From Maribacter sp. (GTDB taxonomy: Bacteria > Bacteroidota > Bacteroidia > Flavobacteriales > Flavobacteriaceae): DNA of 11,589 bases. Both the position numbers and the translations under genes were made by a program. A model generated the notes under the pieces. It had not been told where the DNA came from. It worked only from the letters and a program-made list of their open reading frames with translations, and made no database searches. The stretch lies in contig QILY01000025.1 in assembly GCA_003232155.1 (NCBI GenBank), positions 1 through 11,589 on the forward strand, written 5' to 3'. Shown here in pieces: positions 1 to 6,686 of this stretch; within the stretch, counting starts at the first letter, position 1, and every line of letters starts with the position of its first letter.

Positions 1-221
1 TTCATTGCATCGGTTCTGCTAATATTCTTAGCTTGAATTAAAGCATTGGCTTTAAAAGCGTTGATAAGTGGAGTGGTACTACCCGGATTTTCGTAGTTTT
101 TATTGGCTATTTTGTAATAGGCGTAGAGTTTTAAAAGAAAATCGGCAGGTAAAGGTTTTGTATATGAATTTACAAACTCCACAGCTTTTAAAAAGTCTTT
201 ATGTGTTTTATCATTCTTCAT
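1..221 (-). CDS. Acyl-CoA-binding protein (ACBP) homologue, 3' end outside the window
   Basis: The 73 visible codons begin at an ATG (221-219) and run off the left edge without a stop. Residues 9-39 (FLKAVEFVN..., LPADFLLKLYAYYKIA) match the first helices of the ACBP fold, including the Tyr and Lys of the YxxYK motif (Y33, Y36, K37) that contacts the CoA moiety. Residues 52-73 correspond to the third helix, with K57 in the usual position, but the two Trp residues of the canonical KWxAW motif are replaced (KANAL). Family members bind long-chain acyl-CoA esters in the cytoplasm. The start overlaps the end of psd by 11 bp, so it is probably the last or a late gene of the phospholipid cluster and translationally coupled to psd. 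Acyl-CoA binding is inferred from the fold; the altered third helix leaves ligand preference open. Confidence 0.8.
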   Translation of the reverse strand, partial: MKNDKTHKDFLKAVEFVNSYTKPLPADFLLKLYAYYKIANKNYENPGSTTPLINAFKANALIQAKNISRTDAM

Positions 222-885
222 GACTTTTTTTCACTACGGTAGTTGCAATACATGTTTTTGCACCAACTACTTTTTGGTCCAACTTTACGGTTATAGCACA
301 ATCTAAAGGTAAGAACAAGTCTACCCTTGAGCCAAATTTTATGAAGCCAGCATCATCTCCTTGTTGAACGTTTTCACCTTTTTCTGCATAATTTACAATG
401 CGCCTTGCCATTGCGCCAGCAATTTGACGGTACAATATGTCGCCAAATTTTGGAGTATTGATGACCACTGTAGTTCTTTCATTCTCTGTACTTGATTTTG
501 GGTGCCAAGCAACCAAGTATTTGCCTGGGTGGTATTTAGAATATTTAATACTTCCACTAGCTGGGTAACGTGTTACATGAACATTGATGGGTGACATGAA
601 AATCGATACTTGTTTTCGCTTACCATTAAAATATTCACTTTCTTCTACTTCTTCAATAACAACCACTTTACCATCAACAGGGGCTAAAATTTCGTCAAAA
701 TCTTTTTTTGCAATCCGTGATGGATTTCTAAAAAATTGAAGAATTGTTATTAATACAATAAGGCCGGTTATCTGTAAAATCCATCGCAGCCATATAATAT
801 CAATATAATATTGGGATACCAACACTATAGTGCTAACTATAAAAAAAGTGATCAATATTATTTTTTGACCCTCTCTATGAAACAT
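211..885 (-). CDS. psd: Phosphatidylserine decarboxylase proenzyme (short form)
   Basis: Converts phosphatidylserine to phosphatidylethanolamine at the inner membrane. The protein is 224 residues from the ATG at 885, close to the short Psd-A type length. Two hydrophobic segments (about 9-25 and 31-51) anchor it, followed by FFRNPSR and the APVDGKV motif with D71, then NVHVTR with H103, and near the C-terminus KFGSRVD. Self-cleavage between G185 and S186 should yield the alpha and beta chains and the pyruvoyl group made from the serine; D71, H103 and S186 fit the known Asp-His-Ser autoprocessing triad. The open frame can be extended two codons to a TTG at 891, but the ATG giving MFHREG is preferred. 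The start lies 11 bp inside cdsA, suggesting coupled translation; ACBP overlaps its 3' end. CdsA supplies the CDP-diacylglycerol that phosphatidylserine synthase (not in this window) uses to make the substrate. Confidence 0.95.
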   Translation of the reverse strand: MFHREGQKIILITFFIVSTIVLVSQYYIDIIWLRWILQITGLIVLITILQFFRNPSRIAKKDFDEILAPVDGKVVVIEEVEESEYFNGKRKQVSIFMSPINVHVTRYPASGSIKYSKYHPGKYLVAWHPKSSTENERTTVVINTPKFGDILYRQIAGAMARRIVNYAEKGENVQQGDDAGFIKFGSRVDLFLPLDCAITVKLDQKVVGAKTCIATTVVKKSHEE

Positions 886-1696
886 AAGCAAAAATATTTA
901 ACATTAAATAAGCAAACGGCGCGGCAAATACCAAACTGTCTAAACGATCAAGCATTCCGCCGTGGCCTGGTAAAATAGCTCCACTGTCCTTTACCCCGGC
1001 CGATCTCTTGAATTTAGATTCAACCAAATCCCCTAAACTACCTGTAATTACTACTACTGCTGCCAATATCATCCATTGTGATGGATTGATAATAGGTTCA
1101 TATTGCCCCATAATATACGCTGCCAACAAAGCAAAGATAAGACCTCCTATAGTACCTTCTATAGTTTTTTTAGGAGAAACTGCAGTATATAATTTAGTAC
1201 GTCCAATAGCAGAACCTACTATATAGGCAAAGGTATCATTGACCCATATTAAAATAAAAATACCCATGATCAAATATTTCGCAAAGGCATTATCTTTATA
1301 GGGTATCATGGTCAAGAAAATGCACCCGCCTCCAATATAAAAAAGACCTATCACAAATTTTCGGAAGGTGTTAAATCCTTTTTCTTTTTTGGTAAACAAA
1401 TAGAATAATAGTCCAATATCAACGATTATGGTAACCAACATTAAAATGTTGATGAGTATTTCATTGTTTACAAATGCTTGATCTGGAACTAAATAGATAA
1501 ATACCCACCAAAGTGCTAGGTAAGCTATGAAAATATGGTATCCTTTTAAAGCTACAAGACGTTTGTATTCATAAAGGCAGATGAGACCAAAAGTCATGAA
1601 TAAAAAATCAAAGGCATCTGAACTTAAGAAAACTGCGGATAATAAAAGAATAATATAAACAGCTCCAGTAATCGCGCGCCTTAAAATTTCTCTCAT
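875..1696 (-). CDS. cdsA: Phosphatidate cytidylyltransferase (CDP-diacylglycerol synthase)
   Basis: Makes CDP-diacylglycerol from phosphatidic acid and CTP, the branch point of bacterial phospholipid synthesis. The product is 273 residues, mostly hydrophobic, with about eight predicted membrane segments. The CdsA signature is complete at residues 227-253: SxxKR (S227, K230, R231), KD (K236, D237), HGG (245-247) and DRxD (D250, R251, D253), with the preceding NDxxAYxxG and SPKKTxEG motifs around 153-181. The open frame extends upstream to 1762, but that adds 22 residues inside the lud gene; the ATG at 1696 gives MREILRRAITGAVY, the expected N-terminus. The lud stop and this ATG are separated by one base (TAG-T-ATG), so translation is very probably coupled. 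The 3' end overlaps psd. Confidence 0.95.
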   Translation of the reverse strand: MREILRRAITGAVYIILLLSAVFLSSDAFDFLFMTFGLICLYEYKRLVALKGYHIFIAYLALWWVFIYLVPDQAFVNNEILINILMLVTIIVDIGLLFYLFTKKEKGFNTFRKFVIGLFYIGGGCIFLTMIPYKDNAFAKYLIMGIFILIWVNDTFAYIVGSAIGRTKLYTAVSPKKTIEGTIGGLIFALLAAYIMGQYEPIINPSQWMILAAVVVITGSLGDLVESKFKRSAGVKDSGAILPGHGGMLDRLDSLVFAAPFAYLMLNIFAYVS

Positions 1697-1697
1697 A

Positions 1698-2309
1698 CTA
1701 TAGGTCTTCCAAAAGTAAAAGATAAAGGTTTTTAGAACTACTGCCGTACGTAAGAAAATCATTGGAATTTTTAGTGTTGGCAGCCTGAAAATGCTTTAAA
1801 GTTGTAATATTAGCGGGAATACTATGTCCGTATTTTTTTTTGATAATCTTTAAGCCTTCACCAATAGATTCAACCAGTTGACTGGTAGTGGCGAAGACAA
1901 TAATATTTTCAGGTAATTCGTTCAGTTTTTTTTCATTGAGTTGATTAGAGCAAACCAAAATAGATCCGTTTTGGGCAACTAAATGCTCACAAGTAGTAAA
2001 AAAAACCTCACTTTTTTTAGCCTTATCTGTAAATGTAATTCCTTCTTTAATAAATTTTTGCTCCAAGGAGGCGTTCATGGCAAAGAATGGTTGGTCTTGC
2101 CATTCATTTTCCATAACTATATTTTTTAAAGCTTCAGAAACTTCAGAGAATGAATCACAGTATAGGAATTTACCGCCATTTTTCTTGAAATGTATCGTGA
2201 ATTTTTCATCTACGGGTATATTTAGATCGGGCATATGAACACCCCTAGTTTCCAAAGTTTCTTTGGAAACCTTTTTACCACCTCCAAATAATTTGTCAAA
2301 TAGCCCCAT
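1698..2309 (-). CDS. LUD-domain (LutC-like, DUF162) protein of unknown function
   Basis: A soluble 203-residue protein. Residues about 98-200 carry the alternating hydrophobic pattern of the LUD domain (EVFFTTCEHLVAQNGSILV, then NIIVFATTSQLVESIGEGL), the domain shared by LutB and LutC of lactate-oxidation operons. The N-terminal third (GLFDKLFGGGKKVS, then a domain reaching about residue 95) has no motif I recognise. No LutA or LutB partner or iron-sulfur protein is encoded nearby, so a lactate role is not supported. It sits between ftsH and cdsA, 75 bp after ftsH and one base before cdsA. The ATG at 2309 is the first in frame after the intergenic gap. The family call is reasonably firm; the function is unknown, and the context hints only at a membrane or lipid-linked job. 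Confidence 0.8.
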   Translation of the reverse strand: MGLFDKLFGGGKKVSKETLETRGVHMPDLNIPVDEKFTIHFKKNGGKFLYCDSFSEVSEALKNIVMENEWQDQPFFAMNASLEQKFIKEGITFTDKAKKSEVFFTTCEHLVAQNGSILVCSNQLNEKKLNELPENIIVFATTSQLVESIGEGLKIIKKKYGHSIPANITTLKHFQAANTKNSNDFLTYGSSSKNLYLLLLEDL

Positions 2310-2336
2310 TTATACGTATAGAGATTCAATTAATAT

Positions 2337-2366
2337 GTAGCGTTATTATATTAAGAACAACGTTAC
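2337..2366. other. Imperfect stem-loop in the ftsH-lud gap
   Basis: GTAGCGTT (2337-2344) and AACGTTAC (2359-2366) form 8-bp arms with one mismatch around a 14-base loop, in the 75-bp gap between ftsH and lud. There is no T-run after it in the direction of transcription, so a simple terminator is unlikely; an mRNA processing or stability element is possible. A near match to the -7 box (TATGTTTA, minus strand, 2375-2368) overlaps the gap, so lud-cdsA-psd may have its own promoter. Both readings are weak. Confidence 0.25.
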
Positions 2367-2384
2367 TTAAACATATTTATTTTT

Positions 2385-4388
2385 CTATTGTTCTTCAACT
2401 GATGTTTCACTTGTGGTATCTTCTTCTTCTTCAGCTGTTCTATCGGTTATTTTGTTGCCATCATGATCTAACACACTATCATAAGGTCTTTTACCGAATA
2501 TCTTTTCTAAATCTTCTTTAAAGATAACTTCTTTTTCAAGTAGTCTTTCAGCTAATACGATTAATTTGTCTTTATGTTCAGTTAATACTTGAATAGCTCT
2601 TTGATATTGTTCTTCAATTATCTTAGAGATTTCTCTGTCAATTTTTTGGGCCGTTTCTTCACTGTAAGGTTTAGAAAAACTGTATGAGTCTTGCGCTGAA
2701 GAGTCATAATAGGTTAGGTTACCTATTTCGTCATTCAGGCCATAAACGGTTACCATGGCTCTAGCTTGTTTGGTCACTTTTTCTAAATCACTCAGTGCGC
2801 CGGTAGAAATTTTATCGAAAATTACTCTTTCTGCAGCTCTACCTCCTAAGGTTGCACACATTTCATCAAGCATTTGCTCTGGGTGAACTATTAACCTTTC
2901 TTCTGGCAAATACCAAGCAGCACCTAAAGATTGTCCTCTGGGCACTATGGTAACCTTTACCAATGGGGCTGCATGTTCTAACATCCAACTTGTGGTGGCA
3001 TGACCGGCCTCATGATAAGCAATGGTTTTCTTTTCACCCGGAGTGATAATTTTATTTTTCTTTTCGAGTCCGCCAACAATTCTATCAACAGCATCTAAGA
3101 AATCTTGTTTGGTAACGGCTTTTTTCTCTTTACGGGCAGCAATAAGCGCAGCTTCGTTACAAACGTTGGCAATATCAGCACCTGAAAACCCAGGGGTTTG
3201 TCTTGCTAAGAAATCTAAATCAAGAGTTTCAGCAGTTTTTATAGGTCTTAAGTGTACTTCAAAAATTTCTTTACGCTCTCTAATATCTGGCAGGTCAACA
3301 TATATTTGTCGGTCAAATCTACCAGCTCTCATTAATGCCTTATCCAATATATCTGCACGGTTGGTGGCAGCAAGTACAATTACATTGGTATTTGTGCCAA
3401 AACCATCCATTTCAGTCAATAACTGGTTCAATGTATTTTCACGTTCATCATTTGATCCCGTGAAATTATTTTTTCCCCTAGCACGGCCAATCGCATCTAT
3501 TTCATCAATAAATATGATAGCTGGCGATTTGTCTTTGGCCTGTTTGAAAAGGTCACGTACCCTTGAAGCACCAACACCTACGAACATTTCAACAAAATCA
3601 GAACCTGAAAGCGAAAAGAAAGGAACCTTTGCTTCTCCTGCCACTGCCTTTGCCAATAATGTTTTTCCTGTTCCTGGAGGGCCTACCAATAATGCGCCTT
3701 TCGGAATTTTCCCTCCTAAAGAAGTATACTTATCCGGGTTTCTAAGAAACTCAACAATCTCTTCTACTTCTTCTTTGGCGCCTTCGAGTCCGGCCACATC
3801 TTTAAATGAGGTAAGGGTATCGGTCTTTTCGTCAAAAAGTTTTGCTTTTGATTTTCCAATATTGAATATTTGGCCACCAGCACCACCAGCGCCACCACCT
3901 GACATTCTTCGCATCAGATAGATCCATATACCAATAATGAGAATGAAGGGGAGTATGCTAAATAGCAAATCCATGATATAATTGTTCTCATTATCAAATT
4001 TGACTATGGTATCTAAATTGTTGTCAGTTCGAATTTGATCTATATCATCTTCGAAGTTTTTTTGATCTCCGAACTTGACAATATATTGGGGTATATTTCC
4101 GGTACTAGGAAACATTGGTTTTGCCGAGACATCTTTATGTACCTCTTTTCCGAGCGCTTCTTCAGTTAAGAAAATTTTCGCTTGACGCGTGTTATTGATA
4201 ATCATTATTTTATCAACGTCACCGTTTCTGAGGTATTCATATAATGTTGCCGTATCTGTTTCAGATGCACTGTTCAGACTTCCGCTTCCTATCAATTGAA
4301 AACCAATAAGTAATATTGCAATTGAACCATATATCCACCATGAGCTGAATTTAGGTTTTTTAGGATTTGTATTATTGTCTTTGGCCAT
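2385..4388 (-). CDS. ftsH: ATP-dependent zinc metalloprotease FtsH
   Basis: Membrane-anchored AAA+ protease that extracts and degrades misassembled membrane proteins and selected cytosolic regulators as a hexamer. The 667 residues show TM1 at about 17-34, a periplasmic domain of about 100 residues, TM2 at about 138-159, a Gly-rich linker (163-172), then the AAA+ core: Walker A GPPGTGKT (236-243), pore loop FVG (269-271), Walker B IIFIDEID (291-298) and the second region of homology with arginine fingers R357 and R360. The M41 protease domain has HEAGH (459-463), with H459 and H463 as zinc ligands, E460 catalytic and D534 as the probable third ligand. An acidic, Glu-rich tail ends the protein. 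The ATG follows the rsfS stop after 9 bases that are almost all A, so the two are co-transcribed. Confidence 0.98.
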   Translation of the reverse strand: MAKDNNTNPKKPKFSSWWIYGSIAILLIGFQLIGSGSLNSASETDTATLYEYLRNGDVDKIMIINNTRQAKIFLTEEALGKEVHKDVSAKPMFPSTGNIPQYIVKFGDQKNFEDDIDQIRTDNNLDTIVKFDNENNYIMDLLFSILPFILIIGIWIYLMRRMSGGGAGGAGGQIFNIGKSKAKLFDEKTDTLTSFKDVAGLEGAKEEVEEIVEFLRNPDKYTSLGGKIPKGALLVGPPGTGKTLLAKAVAGEAKVPFFSLSGSDFVEMFVGVGASRVRDLFKQAKDKSPAIIFIDEIDAIGRARGKNNFTGSNDERENTLNQLLTEMDGFGTNTNVIVLAATNRADILDKALMRAGRFDRQIYVDLPDIRERKEIFEVHLRPIKTAETLDLDFLARQTPGFSGADIANVCNEAALIAARKEKKAVTKQDFLDAVDRIVGGLEKKNKIITPGEKKTIAYHEAGHATTSWMLEHAAPLVKVTIVPRGQSLGAAWYLPEERLIVHPEQMLDEMCATLGGRAAERVIFDKISTGALSDLEKVTKQARAMVTVYGLNDEIGNLTYYDSSAQDSYSFSKPYSEETAQKIDREISKIIEEQYQRAIQVLTEHKDKLIVLAERLLEKEVIFKEDLEKIFGKRPYDSVLDHDGNKITDRTAEEEEDTTSETSVEEQ

Positions 4389-4397
4389 TCTTTTTTT

Positions 4398-4775
4398 TTA
4401 CTGATTTATGCTACTTTTTATTTCAATAAACTTTGCATCTCCCCATAATCCTTCTATATCATAGAATTCTCGAATATGTTTTTGAAACACATGAACTACT
4501 ACATTGACATAATCCATTAACACCCATTCGGCATTGTCTTCGCCTTCTACGTGCCATGGTTTGTCATGAATAGTTTTGCTAACTTTTTTTTGGATGGAGC
4601 TTACAATAGCGTTTACCTGTGTGTTTGAAGTACCATTACAAATTATAAAGTAGTCACAAACGGTATTCTCAATTTCCCTTAAGTCAAGTAAAATTATATT
4701 GTTTCCTTTTACATCTTCTATTCCTTGCGAAATTAATGCAATTAACTCGTCTGCGCTAGCTTTTTTTTTCTGCAT
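4398..4775 (-). CDS. rsfS: Ribosome silencing factor RsfS (Iojap/DUF143 family)
   Basis: RsfS binds ribosomal protein uL14 and blocks joining of the ribosomal subunits, saving energy in starvation. The protein has 125 residues, the usual length. Family motifs are clear: DYFIICNGTSNTQV (41-54), PWHVEGxxxAEWVLMDYVNVVVHVF (73-97) and REFYDIEGLWGDA (102-114). It is the first gene of the minus-strand run that continues into ftsH. Codons 3-5 are AAA AAA AAA, which with flanking bases make an A9 run directly after the start. A good -7 promoter box lies 20 bases upstream. Confidence in the family is high. Confidence 0.95.
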   Translation of the reverse strand: MQKKKASADELIALISQGIEDVKGNNIILLDLREIENTVCDYFIICNGTSNTQVNAIVSSIQKKVSKTIHDKPWHVEGEDNAEWVLMDYVNVVVHVFQKHIREFYDIEGLWGDAKFIEIKSSINQ

Positions 4776-4794
4776 TCAAAAATGTTAGTTTCTG

Positions 4795-4802
4795 CAAAGT
4801 TA
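4795..4802 (-). promoter_or_regulatory. Candidate -7 promoter box for the rsfS-ftsH-lud-cdsA-psd run
   Basis: The minus strand reads TAACTTTG, an exact match to the TAnnTTTG -7 element used by the Bacteroidota housekeeping sigma factor. Its last base is 19 nt from the rsfS ATG, which would give a leader of roughly 13-15 nt. A clear -33 TTG at the usual distance is lacking; GTT about 18 bp upstream is the closest. The position, in the 92-bp divergent gap to birA, supports it. Confidence 0.4.
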
Positions 4803-4867
4803 TTATTTTTTTGTTCTTTTAACCCTAGTTTTCAAGAATAGATTCTACATTGATATTAGAGCTTACT

Positions 4868-5599
4868 ATGCAAATAATCAAACTTGATGCCACGGACTCT
4901 ACAAACCAGTATTTAAAAGACTATGTGTTTAGGGGCGTACCTATTGATTTTACTGTGGCCGTAACCAAAGAACAACGAAAGGGCAGGGGCCAAATGGGAA
5001 CCACGTGGCAATCTGAAATTGGTAAAAACCTCACCTTTAGTGTTTTGAAAAAAATAAAGAACCTAGATGTCAAGAATCAATATCAGTTGAACGTATGTGT
5101 TTCTTTAGCAATTATTGAGTCATTAAAAGCAATATCAGTACCTGATTTAAGCATAAAATGGCCTAACGACATTCTGTCAGGCTCAACTAAAATCTGTGGT
5201 ATTCTTATAGAAAATGTCTTATTGGGCAATAAAATCCAAACTTCTGTTATAGGTGTGGGTCTTAATGTAAACCAACAAACTTTCAATAACCTTCTAAACG
5301 TTTCATCATTGAAATTGTTGTTAGGGCAGACCTTTGATTTAGACGAGCTCTTGAATCAGATACTTGCAAATTTAAAAACTGTCTTTATACGCTGGAAAGA
5401 AGATGGAATTAATGGGTTATGGAATACCTATGAAAGTACATTGTTTAGAAAGGATAAACCTTCAACTTTTAGAAATAAGCAAGATGAGCTTTTTATGGGT
5501 TTTATTAGAGGGGTAACCCAAGAAGGAAAACTTATGATCGAACTTGAAGATGCTATATTACAAGAATTTGACTTGAAAGAAATACAGCTTTTGTACTAA
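4868..5599 (+). CDS. birA: Biotin--[acetyl-CoA-carboxylase] ligase, catalytic-domain-only type
   Basis: Activates biotin with ATP to biotinyl-5'-AMP and transfers it to the lysine of the biotin carboxyl carrier protein. The 243 residues contain the N-terminal DATDSTN motif (7-13), the adenylate-holding loop GRGQMGTTWQS (39-49), KWPNDI (97-102), K108 in KICGILIE (the catalytic lysine of the family) and GVGLNV (129-134), then a small C-terminal domain. There is no N-terminal helix-turn-helix, so it is not the biotin-operon repressor type. An upstream in-frame TTG at 4850 adds six residues; the ATG at 4868 gives the expected MQIIKLDATDSTN. It is transcribed divergently from rsfS and convergently with the SRPBCC gene. 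No acetyl-CoA carboxylase gene is in view. Confidence 0.93.
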   Translation: MQIIKLDATDSTNQYLKDYVFRGVPIDFTVAVTKEQRKGRGQMGTTWQSEIGKNLTFSVLKKIKNLDVKNQYQLNVCVSLAIIESLKAISVPDLSIKWPNDILSGSTKICGILIENVLLGNKIQTSVIGVGLNVNQQTFNNLLNVSSLKLLLGQTFDLDELLNQILANLKTVFIRWKEDGINGLWNTYESTLFRKDKPSTFRNKQDELFMGFIRGVTQEGKLMIELEDAILQEFDLKEIQLLY

Positions 5600-5618
5600 T
5601 TGGGCCAGTTGCTTATAT

Positions 5619-5641
5619 TGAACTCAAGACAAGTTCATTTT
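5619..5641 (+). terminator. Possible weak terminator after birA
   Basis: TGAACT (5619-5624) and AGTTCA (5632-5637) form a 6-bp stem with a 7-base loop followed by TTTT, 20 bp after the birA stop. The stem is AT-rich and short, and it overlaps the last codons of the convergent SRPBCC gene, so efficient termination is uncertain. Confidence 0.25.
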
Positions 5642-6025
5642 ATCTAAATTTTCTACAAGCGTTCCCATAAAATTAGTAATGGGTGTTTTTATCATCATAG
5701 CCATCATCGCATTGAATTCGCCATTAAAGCTCAAAGTAATTTCGCTTTCATTCTCATTTAACGAGGCAATATCAGCGATAAGGGTAAAGGGTAATTTTTC
5801 ACTTACAGCACCAAGAACCAATTTATTATATTCAATTTGTTCTTTACGTTCTAAAACTATCTGAGGCATTCCTTTTAAGGCAAAAAGAAAGCGGTCATCA
5901 CTTAAAACTTCAAATTTATCAATGTTCTCAGGCATCAATTTCTCAAAATTTCTCAAATCAGTTAAAAACTCAAATACTTCTTTTTCGTTTTTCTGAACTG
6001 TTTTCTTTGGGGTTTCTATAAACAT
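5624..6025 (-). CDS. SRPBCC (START/Bet v1-like) fold protein
   Basis: A 133-residue soluble protein with the pattern of the SRPBCC superfamily, which folds as a helix-grip around a hydrophobic cavity. The segment VFEFLTDLRNFEKLMPENIDKF (17-38) is the typical N-terminal helix and Leu/Met-Pro turn, followed by alternating strands (FLFALKGMPQIVLERKEQIEY; ESEITLSFNGEF) and a long C-terminal helix rich in Met (MMAMMIKTP..., 108 onward). Family members bind lipids, polyketides or other hydrophobic ligands; no catalytic residues are apparent. It starts 7 bp after the pyrE stop, so the two are surely co-transcribed, but there is no obvious biochemical link to pyrimidine synthesis. The ligand is unknown. 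Confidence 0.8.
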   Translation of the reverse strand: MFIETPKKTVQKNEKEVFEFLTDLRNFEKLMPENIDKFEVLSDDRFLFALKGMPQIVLERKEQIEYNKLVLGAVSEKLPFTLIADIASLNENESEITLSFNGEFNAMMAMMIKTPITNFMGTLVENLDKMNLS

Positions 6026-6032
6026 AAGTCTT

Positions 6033-6674
6033 TTATTGTTGCCATTGTGATGGTTTTTTTCTCCATTCCATCAAAGTAGCTAATTGCTCTTCTTTTATAT
6101 AATTTGTTTCTGATGCTAATTCTGCTAAATGAACATAATCGCTCAAGGTGTGAAGCTCAATATCTTTATTCTTGAAATTTTCAGTAGCAACATCAAAACC
6201 ATAGGTAAAAATGGCGATCATGCCTTTGATGTTTGCACCGCTGCTCTTTAGGGCATCAACTGCATTTAAACTGCTTTTGCCCGTACTTATCAAATCTTCA
6301 ATTACAACTACACTTTGATTTTCTTCTAAACGGCCTTCTATTTGGTTTTGTCTTCCGTGTGATTTTGCTTCAGGCCTTACATAAATGAAAGGCAGGCCTA
6401 AATATTCTGCTACCAACATGCCAATACCAATGGCCCCGGTCGCAACACCAGCAATAACATCTGGTTTACCGTATAATGCTTCTACCTGTTTTGCCATTTC
6501 TTCGCGAACATAATTTCTTATAATTGGATAAGAGAGTATAATCCTGTTATCACAATATATAGGAGACTTCCATCCAGAGGCCCAAGAAAAAGGATTTTCT
6601 GGTTTCAACTTTATTGCATTAATTTGTAAAAGAAGTTCTGCTGTTTTTTTAGCGGTGTCTTTGTCTAAAACCAT
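6033..6674 (-). CDS. pyrE: Orotate phosphoribosyltransferase
   Basis: Condenses orotate with PRPP to orotidine 5'-monophosphate in de novo pyrimidine synthesis. The 213 residues show the N-terminal FSWASGWKSPIYCDNR segment (29-44), the PRPP-binding motif VVVIEDLISTGKSS (122-135) with the ED pair, and the flexible catalytic loop EAKSHGRQNQIEG (102-114) with K104 and H106. The frame stays open to 6716, but the ATG at 6674 gives MVLDKDTAKKTAELLLQINA, the form expected for this phylum; the longer version would run 35 bp into the divergent Nudix gene. A -7-like box lies right against the start. It is first in a two-gene unit with the SRPBCC gene. Confidence 0.96.
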   Translation of the reverse strand: MVLDKDTAKKTAELLLQINAIKLKPENPFSWASGWKSPIYCDNRIILSYPIIRNYVREEMAKQVEALYGKPDVIAGVATGAIGIGMLVAEYLGLPFIYVRPEAKSHGRQNQIEGRLEENQSVVVIEDLISTGKSSLNAVDALKSSGANIKGMIAIFTYGFDVATENFKNKDIELHTLSDYVHLAELASETNYIKEEQLATLMEWRKKPSQWQQ

Positions 6675-6678
6675 GATG

Positions 6679-6686
6679 CAAATGTA
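6679..6686 (-). promoter_or_regulatory. Candidate -7 box of pyrE, overlapping the Nudix start codon
   Basis: The minus strand reads TACATTTG, an exact TAnnTTTG match, ending 4 nt before the pyrE ATG at 6674. With the usual spacing, transcription would begin at or within a few bases of the start codon, which implies a leaderless or nearly leaderless mRNA. The nearest TTG (in TTGAC) is only 12 bp upstream, shorter than normal, so the assignment is tentative. On the plus strand the same bases contain the Nudix ATG (6682-6684). Confidence 0.33.

Noticed and set aside
1697..1762. 22-residue N-terminal extension of CdsA
   Set aside because: It lies entirely within the lud coding sequence, and the ATG at 1696 one base after the lud stop gives the family-typical N-terminus.
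1698..2309. Lactate-utilisation (lutABC) operon
   Set aside because: Only a single LUD protein is present; there is no iron-sulfur or glycolate-oxidase-like partner.
3022..3921. Long plus-strand open frame of 299 codons opposite ftsH
   Set aside because: It is fully antisense to the AAA+ core of ftsH, its translation is low-complexity and Ser/Pro-rich with no domain, and the ftsH frame is unmistakable.
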